A DNA stretch of 64,000 nucleotides from Arachis hypogaea (taxonomy: Eukaryota > Streptophyta > Magnoliopsida > Fabales > Fabaceae), in assembly GCF_003086295.3 (NCBI RefSeq), contig NC_092050.1, positions 153,642,699-153,706,698 of the forward strand, in the 5' to 3' direction. Positions 50,910 to 62,591 of this stretch are shown here, in pieces. The position numbers and the translations under genes were made by a program. Numbering within the stretch: the stretch's first letter is position 1; every line of letters starts with the position of its first letter. The notes beneath the pieces are model-generated. The model was not told the origin of the DNA and searched no databases. It was given only the letters and a program-made list of their open reading frames with translations.

Positions 50910-52433
50910 ATGAAGGTTCTCAATCCTTGCACTCTTGTTCTTATGAACTCCATTGCTGTTCCTTCTCGTTCTCTTCCTTTCATAAAGTCCTTCAGAGCTT
51001 CTTCAAAATCATTCCCACCATTGACATGCTTCTGCAGCATCAATAACAGTAACAGTTCAGAGTCAGAAGAGAAGAGGGTTTCTCTGACTGGGATTGTGAA
51101 CGAGCAAGTTGAGGAGCTTCTGAGCAAAGAAGAGAACAAGTCAATACTTGATGGCTTGGAGAAGGCTTCTCTGAGGGTTGACATGGCCAAGAAACAACTT
51201 GCCATCATTGAAGAACAAGAACTTGCTGCTAAGAAGTTCAGGGATTATGTCAACAAGCTTGAAAGACAAGCTTCTGAGGTATATAACTATATACTATATC
51301 ATATCACATCATATTGAATCCCATGTGCTATGTTATACCCTTTTCAAATGCGTTGAAATCATTGCTATCTTAGCAAGTCATAAAGGGCAGGGTTCTAAAT
51401 TGTGGTTGCGGTTGTTGTGATTATGAGGGTATTACAAGTGTTGTGATGCACATTGTGGCCTTCAATTTTTTGTGATTGCAATTTGAATTTGGGTTAGTTG
51501 TTTAAATGAATTGGAACCACAATTTAAAACCGGTTTGTAGATGCTTCGCCATGACTTTGTGATCAAAAGATTTCAGCCAACAGGGGAGGGAGACAGTATA
51601 TCTTTCCATGAAAAATGTAGAGATGTATTCTTAATGAATTCCTTTTTATTGAAATTACAATTCAGATTATTGCTTGTGGTTAAAAGTACATTGAAGCATT
51701 TCTAGTGCTTTTGAAATTTTTTTATAGGTTGGTTCATACCAAGTCTATGCTGATACAAATTGAATCACTGTAATGTAAGATTGCAGAATGTCAAAGAGAA
51801 ATATCTGAAGCAAAAGCCCTGGTTGAGGAAGCAGAACGCGCACTCTTAGTAAGCGAGAGTGGAGCTGAAGATGGCGAAGAAATTGACCGGGACAAAGAGA
51901 GATTGGAGTCAGTAAAAGCAGCATCCATTGCTGCCCTTGTTGGCACCCTTTCAGGGCTCCCCATATGCCTCACTCAGGTCACAGACACTACTCAGCTGCT
52001 TCTCCCTTTGGCTATCAACTTCATCAGCTGCATACTGTTTGGAGTAACCTTTCGATACGCAGTAAGGAGAAACTTGGATGACGTTAATCTTAAAACAGGG
52101 GTAGCCGCTGCTTTCGGTGTTGTTAAAGGTAATCAGTCATACTTGAGGTTGAATTAGTAAGAATTTCATGACTTCATCAACTCACATAAAAGTTTGTACA
52201 TCATCTTCTCTTCTTTTGTTGAAATAAAGTAACAAACTTGTGATACAGGTCTTGCAACCCTGGGTGGTGGACCAGTTCTTGAACTGAACCTTGACAGCTT
52301 CTTATCACATGCCCTAGATGGAACCATTTATGTAGCTGAGAGTTTTTTCATTTTTGTCTGTGCTGCTGTTGCTCTAGATTACTGTTTCAAGACAAGGCTT
52401 TTGAGCCCTTTTCCAATTGATAGATCCATTTAG
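50910..52433 (+). CDS. Uncharacterised plant membrane protein, probably plastid-targeted
   Basis: Three exons: 50910-51278, 51780-52128 and 52249-52433, total 903 nt or 300 residues. I do not recognise the family name. Residues 1 to about 50 are Ser/Arg-rich with few acidic residues, resembling a transit peptide. Residues of about 60-165 are charged and heptad-like (KKQLAIIEEQELAAKKFRDY; EAKALVEEAERALL), a likely coiled coil. The C-terminal half has three or four hydrophobic segments (AASIAALVGTLSGLPICL, LLLPLAINFISCILFGV, FFIFVCAAVALDYCF). Exon 2 must start at TAAG/ATTGCAG: the nearby GCAG acceptor seven bases later would shift the frame. Confidence 0.82.
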
Positions 52434-52955
52434 TAACAAGTCCAGTTTTAGACATCAAACTGACATCAACTAACTAACTACCTATGCAAAAAGCCCTTCT
52501 CTATGTAGGTCACTTGCCATTAGGCTGTCACATTAGACTAATCCGATTTTTAAGTGCTAGTTGAAGAAGAGAAGTAATATGGTTATATCTTTTGGGCTTT
52601 GCACTACGAACTTGTGTTGTTGCAGTAGTCAAGTTACTGCAATTGATGACAACCACACCCTTTGTAAATTTCGGTTAAGCTAATGAATATGTTGTTATAC
52701 TGTGACACTTCTATCATAATATGATCATTTCCCATTTAAGAGTTATTGCTTTTATTCTGACTTTGTTGGTTTTGATAACTTTGTATTCAAGGAGGGAAAG
52801 AAACCCTTCAAACTACATTTTTTAAGTGAAGACCTGTTTCATATGACATTAGTCATTAGCTTTGGCTGACTTTTATACAGAGAACTTCAAAAAATTATGA
52901 CAAGGTCTTCAAAAGCTACATGAATTAAGCATACAGGAGGAACTATGTACAACAG
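52434..52955. other. Spacer between convergent genes
   Basis: About 520 bp probably holds the 3' UTRs of the uncharacterised membrane protein gene (+) and of the PPR gene (-). Nothing else visible. Confidence 0.6.
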
Positions 52956-54446
52956 TTAGGATAATCTTTCAAGGGTCACTTTCTCTAACCCTGTTCCAGG
53001 AATGCCAATTAAGCTGTTACCGGGCTCTGGTTTTTGAACCCGCCTTTCCTGCATTGATTTTCTCTCTCTGCTCATTTCATTCCATTGACCCCTGCTTGCA
53101 TACATGCTTGCAAGAAGAACATAATCACTGCTATGATCTGCTTTCAGTTCCAACAGATGGCTCCTTACCTTTTTACCAAGTAGAATGTTCCCATGAACTC
53201 GACAAGCCGCCAATAACGTCCTCCACACGACAGCATCACACTCCATTGGCATGCTCTTTATTAATCTATATGCTTCTTCAACTAAACCAGCACGACCCAA
53301 AAGGTCTACCATGCAACCATAGTGCTTCATCGTCGGTTGGATGTTATATTCTCTGTTCATAACATCAAAATACCTCCTCCCTTCCTCAACCATTCCTCCA
53401 TGGCTACAAGCACACAACACTCCCAAGAGCGTAAGCTCATCTGGCCTCACTGCATTCTGCTCCAACATTCTTGCAAACAATGCCAACGCCTCTCGTCCAT
53501 CGCCATGCGTTGCAAGCCCAAAGATCATGACATTCCACGAAACAACACTCTTCCTTCTCATCCTCCAGAACGTCTCGCACGCTTCCTCCACCACCCCACA
53601 CTTAGCATACATATCAATAAGCGAATTCGAAACCTCTGTAACCTCATCAAGACCTGTTTCTTGGACAAAATCATGAACCCTCCTACCAAAATCCAGCATT
53701 CCAATAGCACCACATGCAGAGAGCGTCACCACCAAAGTCGCATCATTAGGCTGCACCCCAGCATCCACCATCCTTGTGAACAACTCCAAAGCTTCCTTAT
53801 ACTTCCCACAATGCACATGACAATCTATAACACAGTTCCAAGTCACCAAATCCGGATCCTTCATTTCATCAAACACCTTGCGTGCAGTTTCATCCTCCCT
53901 CAACATACCATACATGTGCATGAGGGAGTTCCCAACGTAAGCATGAGTTTCAAAACCAAGCTTGACTACATTACAGTGCAGTTGCTTCCCCAAAATAATG
54001 GGTCCGAATGAAGCAACAATTTTGAGCAAGAACGAGAACGTAAAAGTATCCGCTAGTGCTGTTTTCTCTCTCAGCATTCTGCGATAGAAATCGAAGGCCT
54101 TTTGAGGTTGTAGGGCGTTACCAAACCCCCTGATCGTGGTGTTCCAAATGAATGTATCTGGGTTATGGACCTTGTTGAAAACAGAGACAGCATAGTTCAT
54201 GTGCTTGTGAAGTGAACAGAAGAGAATGATTTGTCCTAGGACGATGTTGTCATGGTGAAAACCAGTGTGAAAAACGTGGGCTTGAACCTGCTTAATGTGC
54301 TTAATGGTGGAACATCGCTTAAAAAAGGTTATGAGCGTTTGTTGAGCCTTATAAAAGGCCAAGTCTTTAGGACTCATTAGATAATGAACCCTTCTGTGTT
54401 CCCCAATTGCACTTTCTAAGATGAAGCTATCAGTTTCAAATATCAA
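52956..54446 (-). CDS. Pentatricopeptide repeat protein, PLS class, E-type end
   Basis: A 496-residue intronless protein. Sequence-specific RNA-binding PPR proteins act in mitochondria or chloroplasts, and PLS/E members usually guide C-to-U editing. About nine repeats can be followed, with signatures DTFIWNTTIRGF, NSLMHMYGM, DLVTWNCVI, NSLIDMYAKCG, SVVSWNVMIFGLATHG and HYGCMVDLLGRAG. They end with an E motif (WRTLLAACRVHGN, SSDYVLLASMYASRGQW). There is no DYW deaminase domain, so editing would need a partner. The first Met is at 54446; a second in-frame Met (MSPKDLAFYK, residue 24) is an alternative. The organelle cannot be decided from sequence alone. Confidence 0.92.
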   Translation of the reverse strand: MIFETDSFILESAIGEHRRVHYLMSPKDLAFYKAQQTLITFFKRCSTIKHIKQVQAHVFHTGFHHDNIVLGQIILFCSLHKHMNYAVSVFNKVHNPDTFIWNTTIRGFGNALQPQKAFDFYRRMLREKTALADTFTFSFLLKIVASFGPIILGKQLHCNVVKLGFETHAYVGNSLMHMYGMLREDETARKVFDEMKDPDLVTWNCVIDCHVHCGKYKEALELFTRMVDAGVQPNDATLVVTLSACGAIGMLDFGRRVHDFVQETGLDEVTEVSNSLIDMYAKCGVVEEACETFWRMRRKSVVSWNVMIFGLATHGDGREALALFARMLEQNAVRPDELTLLGVLCACSHGGMVEEGRRYFDVMNREYNIQPTMKHYGCMVDLLGRAGLVEEAYRLIKSMPMECDAVVWRTLLAACRVHGNILLGKKVRSHLLELKADHSSDYVLLASMYASRGQWNEMSRERKSMQERRVQKPEPGNSLIGIPGTGLEKVTLERLS

Positions 54447-55685
54447 CGCGATATAGCATCAACACTGAAACTCATTATAATTATGTCATGATTCTTGTTA
54501 TTGGATCCTTTTTTCTTTCTTTCCAGTTAAAATTTAAATTTAGTTAGAACTTATTTACCAACGGGAGTGGATTCTCTCCGCTGAAAAAAAAATTGACAAT
54601 GAAAAGAAATTGAATGGTGTTAACTGTTTAATCTCATCCTTGATTGCTCTCTTTCATATTTATTTTTGGTTTCACTTATAAAATTAATGGTAAGAGATCA
54701 CATTTTATTCCAAGTGTTTAAAAAAATTTAGAGAATCTATTTCCTTTAAAAACTATTTGATATGAGAAAAAAGTTCTAATTCTTTAAGAAAAGAATCCAT
54801 TGACTTTTAATTTTTGAATTTAAAATCATTTTTATATGAATTAATTTTTTTTATAATTTTATCCTTCACAAAATTATTTTGTTAATTGTAAATAAACATA
54901 TTTTTGACATTTGACATATTAAGTTTGAAAAGTGTGAAAATTGATTTAGAAATCAAATTCTTTTTAGTTTAATTTACAAAAAAAAATTAAAATTAAAATT
55001 ATCAAAAATTTAAATAATTCATTTTTTATTTTTTTTAAAATAAAATATTTTCAACTCTTGAACCAATTCTAATTTCTAATATTCCAAATATATTCTAGGA
55101 GAAGATTCACCCTAACAAGCAGCAAATTATTTCTCCCAGTTGGAATCTAATTCGATGTAGGTAGTGTTTCATTTTTGGTTAGATATATTCTATGCGATGT
55201 GATTGGAATGCTCTATGCTTGGATTACTACTAACATTGGTTATGTATAAAAAATCAATGGATAAAAGTATGGTGCCAAAGCCAACATCCAGCTTTTAACA
55301 TAAATGGACCTGGCATGAAGAAAGAGGCAATTCAATTCTCACAACCCAAGAACATAATTTACCCCATGACCAACCAAAAAAAAAACATAATTTACCCAAA
55401 AAGTAAAGTTGAATGTTGCCAAGTTCATCTTCAAACTTTTTAAATTATATGAATCATCTACTGAAATCTACCTCCGAGTATGAGAAAAACAGATGTTGTT
55501 ATAGTGACAAAATCGACATTGACAAGTAATAAGACACTGATGCACACACTTATTGGACAAATTACAGGACAGCTCTCATCAATTTTAGATAATAAGGGTA
55601 TGCCGAAGGGTCTTGTCCCAACTTCCAATGTTGAAACAGGTTGAAGAATCCCATGACTATTTGAATGGAATCGAACCAAAATTTT
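54447..55685. other. AT-rich spacer upstream of the PPR gene
   Basis: About 1.2 kb with no gene. It holds the PPR promoter on one side and the eIF3j 3' UTR on the other. Short frames at 55458-55780 overlap the last eIF3j exon. Confidence 0.55.
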
Positions 55686-58191
55686 TCACATGAAATCATA
55701 ATCGTCCAAAGCCTCATATCGATCACTGCTAGCAAAATCATCATCCGGTTTTTCAACAATAAGCTGTTTTTTCTTGCCACCTGCAGACAATAGACATAAC
55801 AAAAGCTTTAAAGTTGCTCAAAACAAAGACAAAAACCAGCACAAACATAAAAAAAGCGCTTCTTTCAATCTCCTCAAAGAAATTACCTTTCTTTTTTCCA
55901 GCATTGGCTTCTTTCTCTGCTTTTATCTTCTCATTTGCAATGGCAGTAACTGAAGATGCAATGTCTTTTGCATCGGCTCCTTTCAATTGAACCATAGATA
56001 GTCTCATTACAGCCTTCAGCAAACCAATATAATGATAGCTTTTCTGCATTCATCAATGAAATCATTAGAATGCCATTTCAACAAATATAGAATACAGAGG
56101 GGAAGAAGAAGTTTCAAAGTCACCTCAAAAGCACGAAGCCTGTGTGAGATAAGCTCTGCATACTCCGAGAAATCACTCTCTGACTTGGGTATGAAAGTAT
56201 CAAGGTTTTTCTCATCTTTTCCCCCACCACCAAACAATTCTTTGGTACTCTTATAATCTGCTTCTTCAACCAGTCTGTTGTAGAGTTTAGAGTTAGATGA
56301 GAAACATAGGCAATCCAGCAAAAGGTATTTTATCACTATCATGACTTAAAATCAAATTTAATTGGAATGATGCATCAGACAAAAATATATATCTCGTTAC
56401 ACCCAACACTGATTTAAACCATAAATCAGGAGTAAGCTTTTAAGAGTTTTTTCCATGATCATTAAGTTCAAAGGCTCTAGCAGCAGTGTGGAAAAGGTTG
56501 TTCCATGGAAGTGTGGTGTGCCTACTTACTGAACTTCTGCATTTGATTTAAAAGGAACATCCTTAATCTTGCTCTGGAGTATTATTGGTTCCTTGGCCTA
56601 TATATAGTACTCACCTCATAGATTAAGGTGAATCATTTTTGTGGATTACAATAGGTACTGTAGTGCTCATATCCATTACAGTATTTGTTAGGAAGATTAC
56701 TGATCGTAAAGTGCAAACTTTTTACTTCCATACTAGGATCATTCATTACCTACCCCTTTAACAATCTCTTTTATCTTCTATGGATAGTTCTAATCAAAAA
56801 GTAAAAGACAAATCTTCATCACGTAAGAAGTAAGCACCACAGTCAAAGTACACTTTAAAAATCACCGCACTAAGTGTGTCCTATAATGAAACCAAACTAG
56901 ATCTAGCTCTAATAGAATGTTCATTGTACTAGACTTGCAATGAGCACTTGCTCACAACTACATCTTCCTAACCGGCAAACCTAAACTTGCTACCTGCATT
57001 TTGTATGGTATTTACAGCTGTTAACCAAAACAATACTTCCAAAAGACACGCAAGGTAAACTAATTTAATTTAAGAGAAATACCTTTGTTGTCTAAGTTTT
57101 TCAGCCACAGGATCCAACGGTTCTTCCTTTACTGGTTCTACACTCTTTCCCTTCTTTTCAGCAGCTTTTTCAGATTTTTTAGGAGCCTTTTCGGTTGTTT
57201 TAGGGGCAGGTGCCGGTGCTGGTGCCTGCCAATATAATGCAAAGAATACACAAATTTAATAACAAAGGAGCAAATCCTAAAAGATTGTAATTATAAGAAA
57301 CGGAGCATCACTTCATAAAAAGCAATCATGACACTCAAGTACAATATTTTATAAAACTGAAATTGAAAATCTAATAGCAAAAAGTTAAAACAAATAAATC
57401 TTATTATGTTAATATTAATATAATATATTTTACTAAAAAGCTATTAGAAATATAGACATCTGGTAATCTGCATCATGCAAAGGATGAAAAGAAAAAATGT
57501 GGTTTTGATTGCATTTAAGTATTTAAAAGGCCATGCACTGTATAAGTTACACAAGCACACAACCATATTCATGTGTAATTAAGCAACATTATTTTAAATG
57601 TTCATACCGGAGCAGGCTCATCTTCATCCTCCCATGATTCCTTTACATCATTTTCATCCACATCTTCATCATCCCATTTACTTTTAGTCACTTCCTTTTT
57701 GTTAAGGTCAATAGGTGCAATTTGCTCATCCTCTAAAACAAATACACAAAATTGGTCAAATAAACAACAAAACAAAATAAAATAGGATAACATGTAATAC
57801 TTGAATTGAATGATTATTTATTACAGTAGATTTAATAGCACTTAGATTAGCACTGCTTTTAACCACACAATTTGGGAACACAATTGATCAATAATGAAAA
57901 TTTCAGTTAAAAAGGATAAAAGAAAGTGTGAGATTTTACTTTTTAATGTATCTTATTATTTAAGTTCTGCCATTTTAAAAATTCCATCTATTAGCAACAA
58001 ATAAAAATTAAGATTAAGATAAGTTCGTTCAGCTTCAAGTGAGGTTAAGGTTCACCATACATGTGGACATTTTTTTTTCTTTCCAATAAAGTACATTTTT
58101 AACCAATTAAGATAAAAAAAAAAATCAAACAAAAACTATAAGCAACAGCTGAAGAAAAAACCATAATCAGAATCTTACCCCAATCGTCCAT
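55686..58191 (-). CDS. EIF3J: Eukaryotic translation initiation factor 3 subunit J
   Basis: A loosely bound eIF3 subunit that contacts the 40S decoding centre and helps mRNA loading and recycling in the cytosol. Six coding exons in gene order: 58191-58179 (MDDW), 57732-57608, 57225-57083, 56274-56124, 56043-55887 and 55780-55686. The sum is 684 nt or 227 residues, the usual plant eIF3j size. An acidic N-terminus (WDDEDVDENDVKESWEDEDE) precedes a Lys/Glu/Ala-rich linker, the conserved LVEEADYKSTKELFG ... LDTFIPKSESDFSEYAELIS and the HYIGLLKAVMRLS segment. The C-terminus is YEALDDYDFM. The five intron phases all fit. Because the start exon holds only 13 coding bases, simple ORF finding misses it. 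Confidence 0.95.
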
Positions 58192-59250
58192 TTTGCTGTG
58201 TGCACTTCTTTGACAAAATAGAATAACAAAATAGCAGCTGATCAACTGCATAAATACGCATGAACAAACTTATTAGTCAGATATCTGAAACAAAAACAAG
58301 AGTCAATAAGAAACACCTCCTCAAACTAAAACCAATCAGGCAGATACGGAGTAAGTGATACAGGGTCATAATTCTACAAAAGCTGGCAGCCAAAAGTTTT
58401 TTCATGATTTCAAAATCATATTTTGAGGAAACAAACATAGAGGAAACATCATTATTGAACTATTCTAGATTTTACTAAGCTTGCTCTCTTCCCCCTTGTA
58501 AACCACCAACCCCCACCCCCCCCCCCCAAAAAAGAAAACAACAACTATACAAGAAAGAACCAAAACAATTACAATGATTCTAAAATATAGAGTGAAAAAA
58601 AGAGTAGAAATTCTATACTGCTATTGCTTCCTAGCTGATTCCTCAACAAACAAACAAGCTCGCATTCTCAATGGATAACATAGAAGTTTGGAACAATCAA
58701 ATAAACTAATGACCTTAATTACAGAGGTAGCTAGCTAATCAGGGTTCTAGCAACCAGGAGGAAAAAAGAGGAATTTTTCTAGCATTGAAGTTCAATTCAA
58801 TACAAACACACCAACCAAAACACGTATAACAGGCAAAAACCCCTATCCAATTCAATATAAACACTCCAAGCAAAACCCATATCCCAATTCATGAAGAAGA
58901 AAAATTCCCCCTTTAGAAATTAAGCATCTTGGAGAATTACAGCTTCTCCTAATTTGCGAGCACAAAGATCCGATCCATATTACAAGGAATCCCAACAAAA
59001 CTACTTTTTGTTAGTTTTTTCTTTCCCAATGGGCACCAGTACAGAGACACTAGTTGGAATCGATTGAAGAAGTGAATTAAACGGAAGAGAAAATCGAATA
59101 GGTAAAACATAGAAAGCAAGAAGAAAAGGAATTACTTGGTGAGCTACGACGGCAGAAGCGTTGATCGGAGAGAGTGATGATGTGAAAGAGAGAGAAAGCG
59201 AGATTAGGGCACAATTGGTTTTGAGTGTGTTTGAGAATCTCTATTTTACT
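58192..59250 (-). other. eIF3j 5' leader with a probable leader intron
   Basis: On the minus strand TATTTATGCAG/TTGATCAGC ends near 58249, 57 bases before the start codon. A possible 5' leader exon (GCGTTGATCGGAGAGAG complement region, 59130-59220) lies about 0.9 kb away, next to a CCAAGTAATTCC candidate donor near 59135. A poly-C/A tract sits at 58509-58534. Leader introns are common in plant housekeeping genes; the exact donor is not certain. Confidence 0.5.
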
Positions 59251-62006
59251 TTTGAGAGGGGTTTATTATCTTTAGTTTTCGTGCATCTATTTAGTATTTA
59301 TAAATATACACCTTCAAAATAAATTATCTTCAAAATAAATAAATTAAAAGCTATCATATCTAATTTTATCTTCTTTTTTTTTTTTTTACAGTTATCATAT
59401 CTAATTTTATCTTGATTGCATTTAGATATTTATATTATTTGGTTTTTCTTTCTTTCTTTATTTATTTTTAATTTTTGTTGTGGTTTTTCTATTTTGTTTG
59501 AATTGGAGTTGAACCTTCCAAGTGAAAATCAACACATTTTACCCTTCTAAAATATCCTGTACCATTTAATAACAAAAATTTGGGGAAATCTTTTTTTTAT
59601 TATTATTTTTGGTATTAAAAAACGAGAAAATGCTCTCAAGAGACTAATATTTTGCTTAGATATTAAGAAATGTCACTATTTATGAACCCAAAAAAAAAAA
59701 AATATATATCACTATCCATGTAAAGATAATAACTACCATCAAAACAACATTAGCTAATATCTCTATATAAAGATTATTCTAATTACTTTTATGTAAATAG
59801 TCACTTTAAAAAGTTTTATTTTAGATAAAAAATAAATTGAATCCAAAAAAAAAATCCATTGGAATAAGTTTTTTTTTTTTGAATTGGTTTTTCTGAGTAA
59901 AAAGGTAATTTTTTTCAAAAATAAAATACTTCTATTAGGTTTAACCATATTTATATGTATTTTTTAAAAAAGAATACTTTTTTTGAAAAACAAATTATTT
60001 ACTTTTTTAAAAAGTCAATAATATCTTATAAAGAAAAATAAAAGTAAAAGAAGTTTTGATACTTGATTTAAAAAAAAAAAAACTATCCAAATATATCTAT
60101 TTAAAAGAAGATATTTAAAAAAAATGAAAAAATATCTACTTTTCAAAAGTCAATCCAAATTAATCCTAACTACCTCTAAAATAAGGAAAGTAATTTCTAT
60201 ATAAAAATATAAATAAAATCGTAGTAAAATATCATCTCAAAAGCATTTATCTGAAGTCGTGTTTAATTGGAGTGAAAATATTGATGATTTTTCTTTTTAT
60301 AAAAGTAAAAGTATTCGTGAATAAACTCTATGCACGCATTTAGATATAAAACTTATTGATAAAAATTCTTACAAAAAAATATTTTTAATAAAATTATCAA
60401 AGTAGAAGTTCTTCTCGACTTCCTAATCTTAAATTTTTTTTTTTTAGTACAGGGAAACAAACATGATCCAAATCACATGACTTATTCAATATATTTCAAT
60501 GACTTAACCTAATCATACTTATCAGCTGAATCATGAATTATTCAACCAAATTATCATCAATAATTCTTATCGATATATTAGTATAGAAGGAGAAAAGAAA
60601 AGAGAGTATAGACGGAGGAAAGTAAGCATAGCCTCCCAATAATTATATTTTTCTATAATAATACCAGATATTATATTTTATTTTACTTAATAATAAAATA
60701 AGATAAAAAAAGGAACAAAACTTTGGATTCGTTTTAGCTAGTCAATTCATTATTATTTGCATGCCTTTTCACTTCATCCGTTAGTTAACTTAAATCGCCG
60801 CTTACTAATGACGAAAAGTCTAAAATGTCTAAGTAACATAAATAAATTATTATAATGATTACTATATTCCATTCATTTATTAATCAATTCTACTAAAATT
60901 CCAAACAACATTGAAATGGAAATTCCCTAGTTTATTCCACTATTAATATGCGGGTTTGTCAACGTCTTTAGTCAATTTAAGTCCTCTCCAATGCAGAAAA
61001 TCGGGAACCTAGCAGTAAAAGAAAAACATAATGTAAAAGAAGAGTCACATAAAATATTTGAAAGCAAAAAATTTGGCAGTGATATGCACCAATTCAACCC
61101 AAACATAGTTCAAAGCATTGTATTGTTTCTTCTTTTGTAGCTCCTCAGAATTACCTTCTTCAACATAAACTTTTCAGAAATTGGAACGAAAGAATTAGGA
61201 AGTTTTATGGCATATAAATGATTCATCATTGGAGCTTCTGGCCAGAGTCAATCAATTCCATTCAAATGGCAAAAGCACAACATTTTGAAGTGACTGAAAA
61301 CTTGTTTCCATCTAAAAAATCTCAAAGGCAAAGACATTTCCTCTCATTTACCAAAAAAAGTCAACTTAAAAAAAAAGCTAATTATAAAAATTAATAAATC
61401 AAGATCTATAACAAATGCCATAATAATGAAGAACACCTGTGACATATATCCTGGCAGGGCATGCAAATACCATCATGAACAGAAGAATATGTGCACATTA
61501 ATAATTCAGGATCAAACAAAAAGTAATATAATAGTTTACAAAACAATTGGAACATCTCACACTCTACAAATCATTCAGTCACATAAGATCATCAAGGTTC
61601 CATTCATAAAGCTAGCACAGCTGAAACAGCTAGCTTATGAGTAATGACAGATGATAATGCAGCTAGCATAGCACCATTGACAGGTAAGCATACTCTCCAG
61701 TTCAAACACAACAGAAGGTGATAAACAAAACCACCAATTCAGACACATTAACCATCACACACATAAACACAAACACATGGTGCTCAAAAGAAGCCCCAGT
61801 TCCAAGGAATGGTAAGTATCAACTAAGCTTATTCTGTTAAGCTTTCACTCCAATTATTGATTTAATGAACAATAAGTTATTACATCTAACACTAAAGCCT
61901 CGAGCTTTGATTATATCAATAGCCTAAATTTAAATGGGTTAGCATAAAAGAGGGACAAGATTCAAACTTTGGGCACTCACACCTTCAAAAGCTTGGAACT
62001 TTCGCA
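59251..62006. other. AT-rich gene-free spacer
   Basis: About 2.7 kb with many A and T runs and no supported gene. The stretch 61,600-62,006 is probably the 3' UTR of the BolA-like gene. Confidence 0.55.
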
Positions 62007-62321
62007 TTATTTGGCGCCGGTGGTTTCCTGGGGTGTCTTGGCGACGATGGAGATAGCGTGCAACCCTGATTGGAGCTCGTCGGCGAGGAGGTCGTACACC
62101 ATACGGTGTCGTTTGACGAGGCTCTGCCCATCGAATTTTGGGGAAACGATCTTCACGTTGAAATGAGTCTCGTTATCGGAGTTTCCTTTAACGGCGGCGT
62201 GTCCGGCGTGCTGATACGACACGTCGTCTACCTCCAGAACAGTGGCTTCTAGCGCCGTTTGCAGCTTCGATTTTATTCTGTTGGCCCTTGAAAGTACCAC
62301 GCTGGCTCCCCGAGAAGCCAT
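62007..62321 (-). CDS. BOLA1: BolA-like protein, organellar type
   Basis: A 104-residue BolA domain protein. BolA proteins pair with monothiol CGFS glutaredoxins and take part in Fe-S cluster handling and redox regulation. Conserved features include QHAGHAAVKG, THFNVKIVSPKFDGQSLVKR, the invariant HRMVYDLL and the ending IVAKTP. The start MASRGASVVLSRANRIKSKL is the only in-frame ATG compatible with the gene. The frame stays open upstream to an ATG at 62576, but that lies inside the tRNA gene on the same strand. The sequence is closest to the plant BOLA1 group (by memory of the family). A longer targeting peptide, as in some relatives, is not evident unless an upstream exon exists. Confidence 0.88.
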   Translation of the reverse strand: MASRGASVVLSRANRIKSKLQTALEATVLEVDDVSYQHAGHAAVKGNSDNETHFNVKIVSPKFDGQSLVKRHRMVYDLLADELQSGLHAISIVAKTPQETTGAK

Positions 62322-62512
62322 GGAAAGGAGAAAAAGGTTTTGAATCTGGGGTTTTGCGGGCACCGTAGATGTCGCAATTTGAATATGGAGGATCGAATTG
62401 GATAAAGAATTAATTAAAACGGAAGAACCTAACGAAAGAGTAGGTGGTGCAAGGTGCAAGTCTACGGAAAAGGAAAACCCTAATCCGAAAATGCAGAAAA
62501 CAAATGAGAAAG

Positions 62513-62518
62513 AAAAAA
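62513..62518 (-). terminator. Pol III terminator of tRNA-Phe
   Basis: Six consecutive T on the minus strand directly after the tRNA's last base; four or more T are sufficient for RNA polymerase III to stop. Confidence 0.9.
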
Positions 62519-62543
62519 TGCGGTGAGCGTGGATCGAACACGC

Positions 62544-62586
<43 letters not shown>

Positions 62587-62591
62587 CCCGC
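62519..62591 (-). tRNA. tRNA-Phe (GAA)
   Basis: A 73-nt cloverleaf read on the minus strand, starting GCGGGGATAGCTCAGTTGGG. The anticodon loop is CTGAAGA (anticodon GAA), the T-loop region is GTGTTCGATCCAC and the discriminator base is A. No CCA is encoded, as expected for nuclear genes, and the A-box-like TAGCTCAGTTGG is present. The mismatch in the acceptor stem (G5 opposite A) is, as I recall, normal for plant tRNA-Phe. A run of six T immediately after base 73 (62518-62513) is the Pol III terminator. There is no intron. Confidence 0.97.

Noticed and set aside
53054..54011. Plus-strand frames of 102-229 codons opposite the PPR gene
   Set aside because: Antisense shadows of a long, well-supported PPR coding sequence.
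62322..62576. 85-residue N-terminal extension of the BolA frame
   Set aside because: Its only ATG lies inside the tRNA-Phe gene, and the translated stretch has no targeting-peptide character across the tRNA part. The conserved start fits MASRG at 62321.
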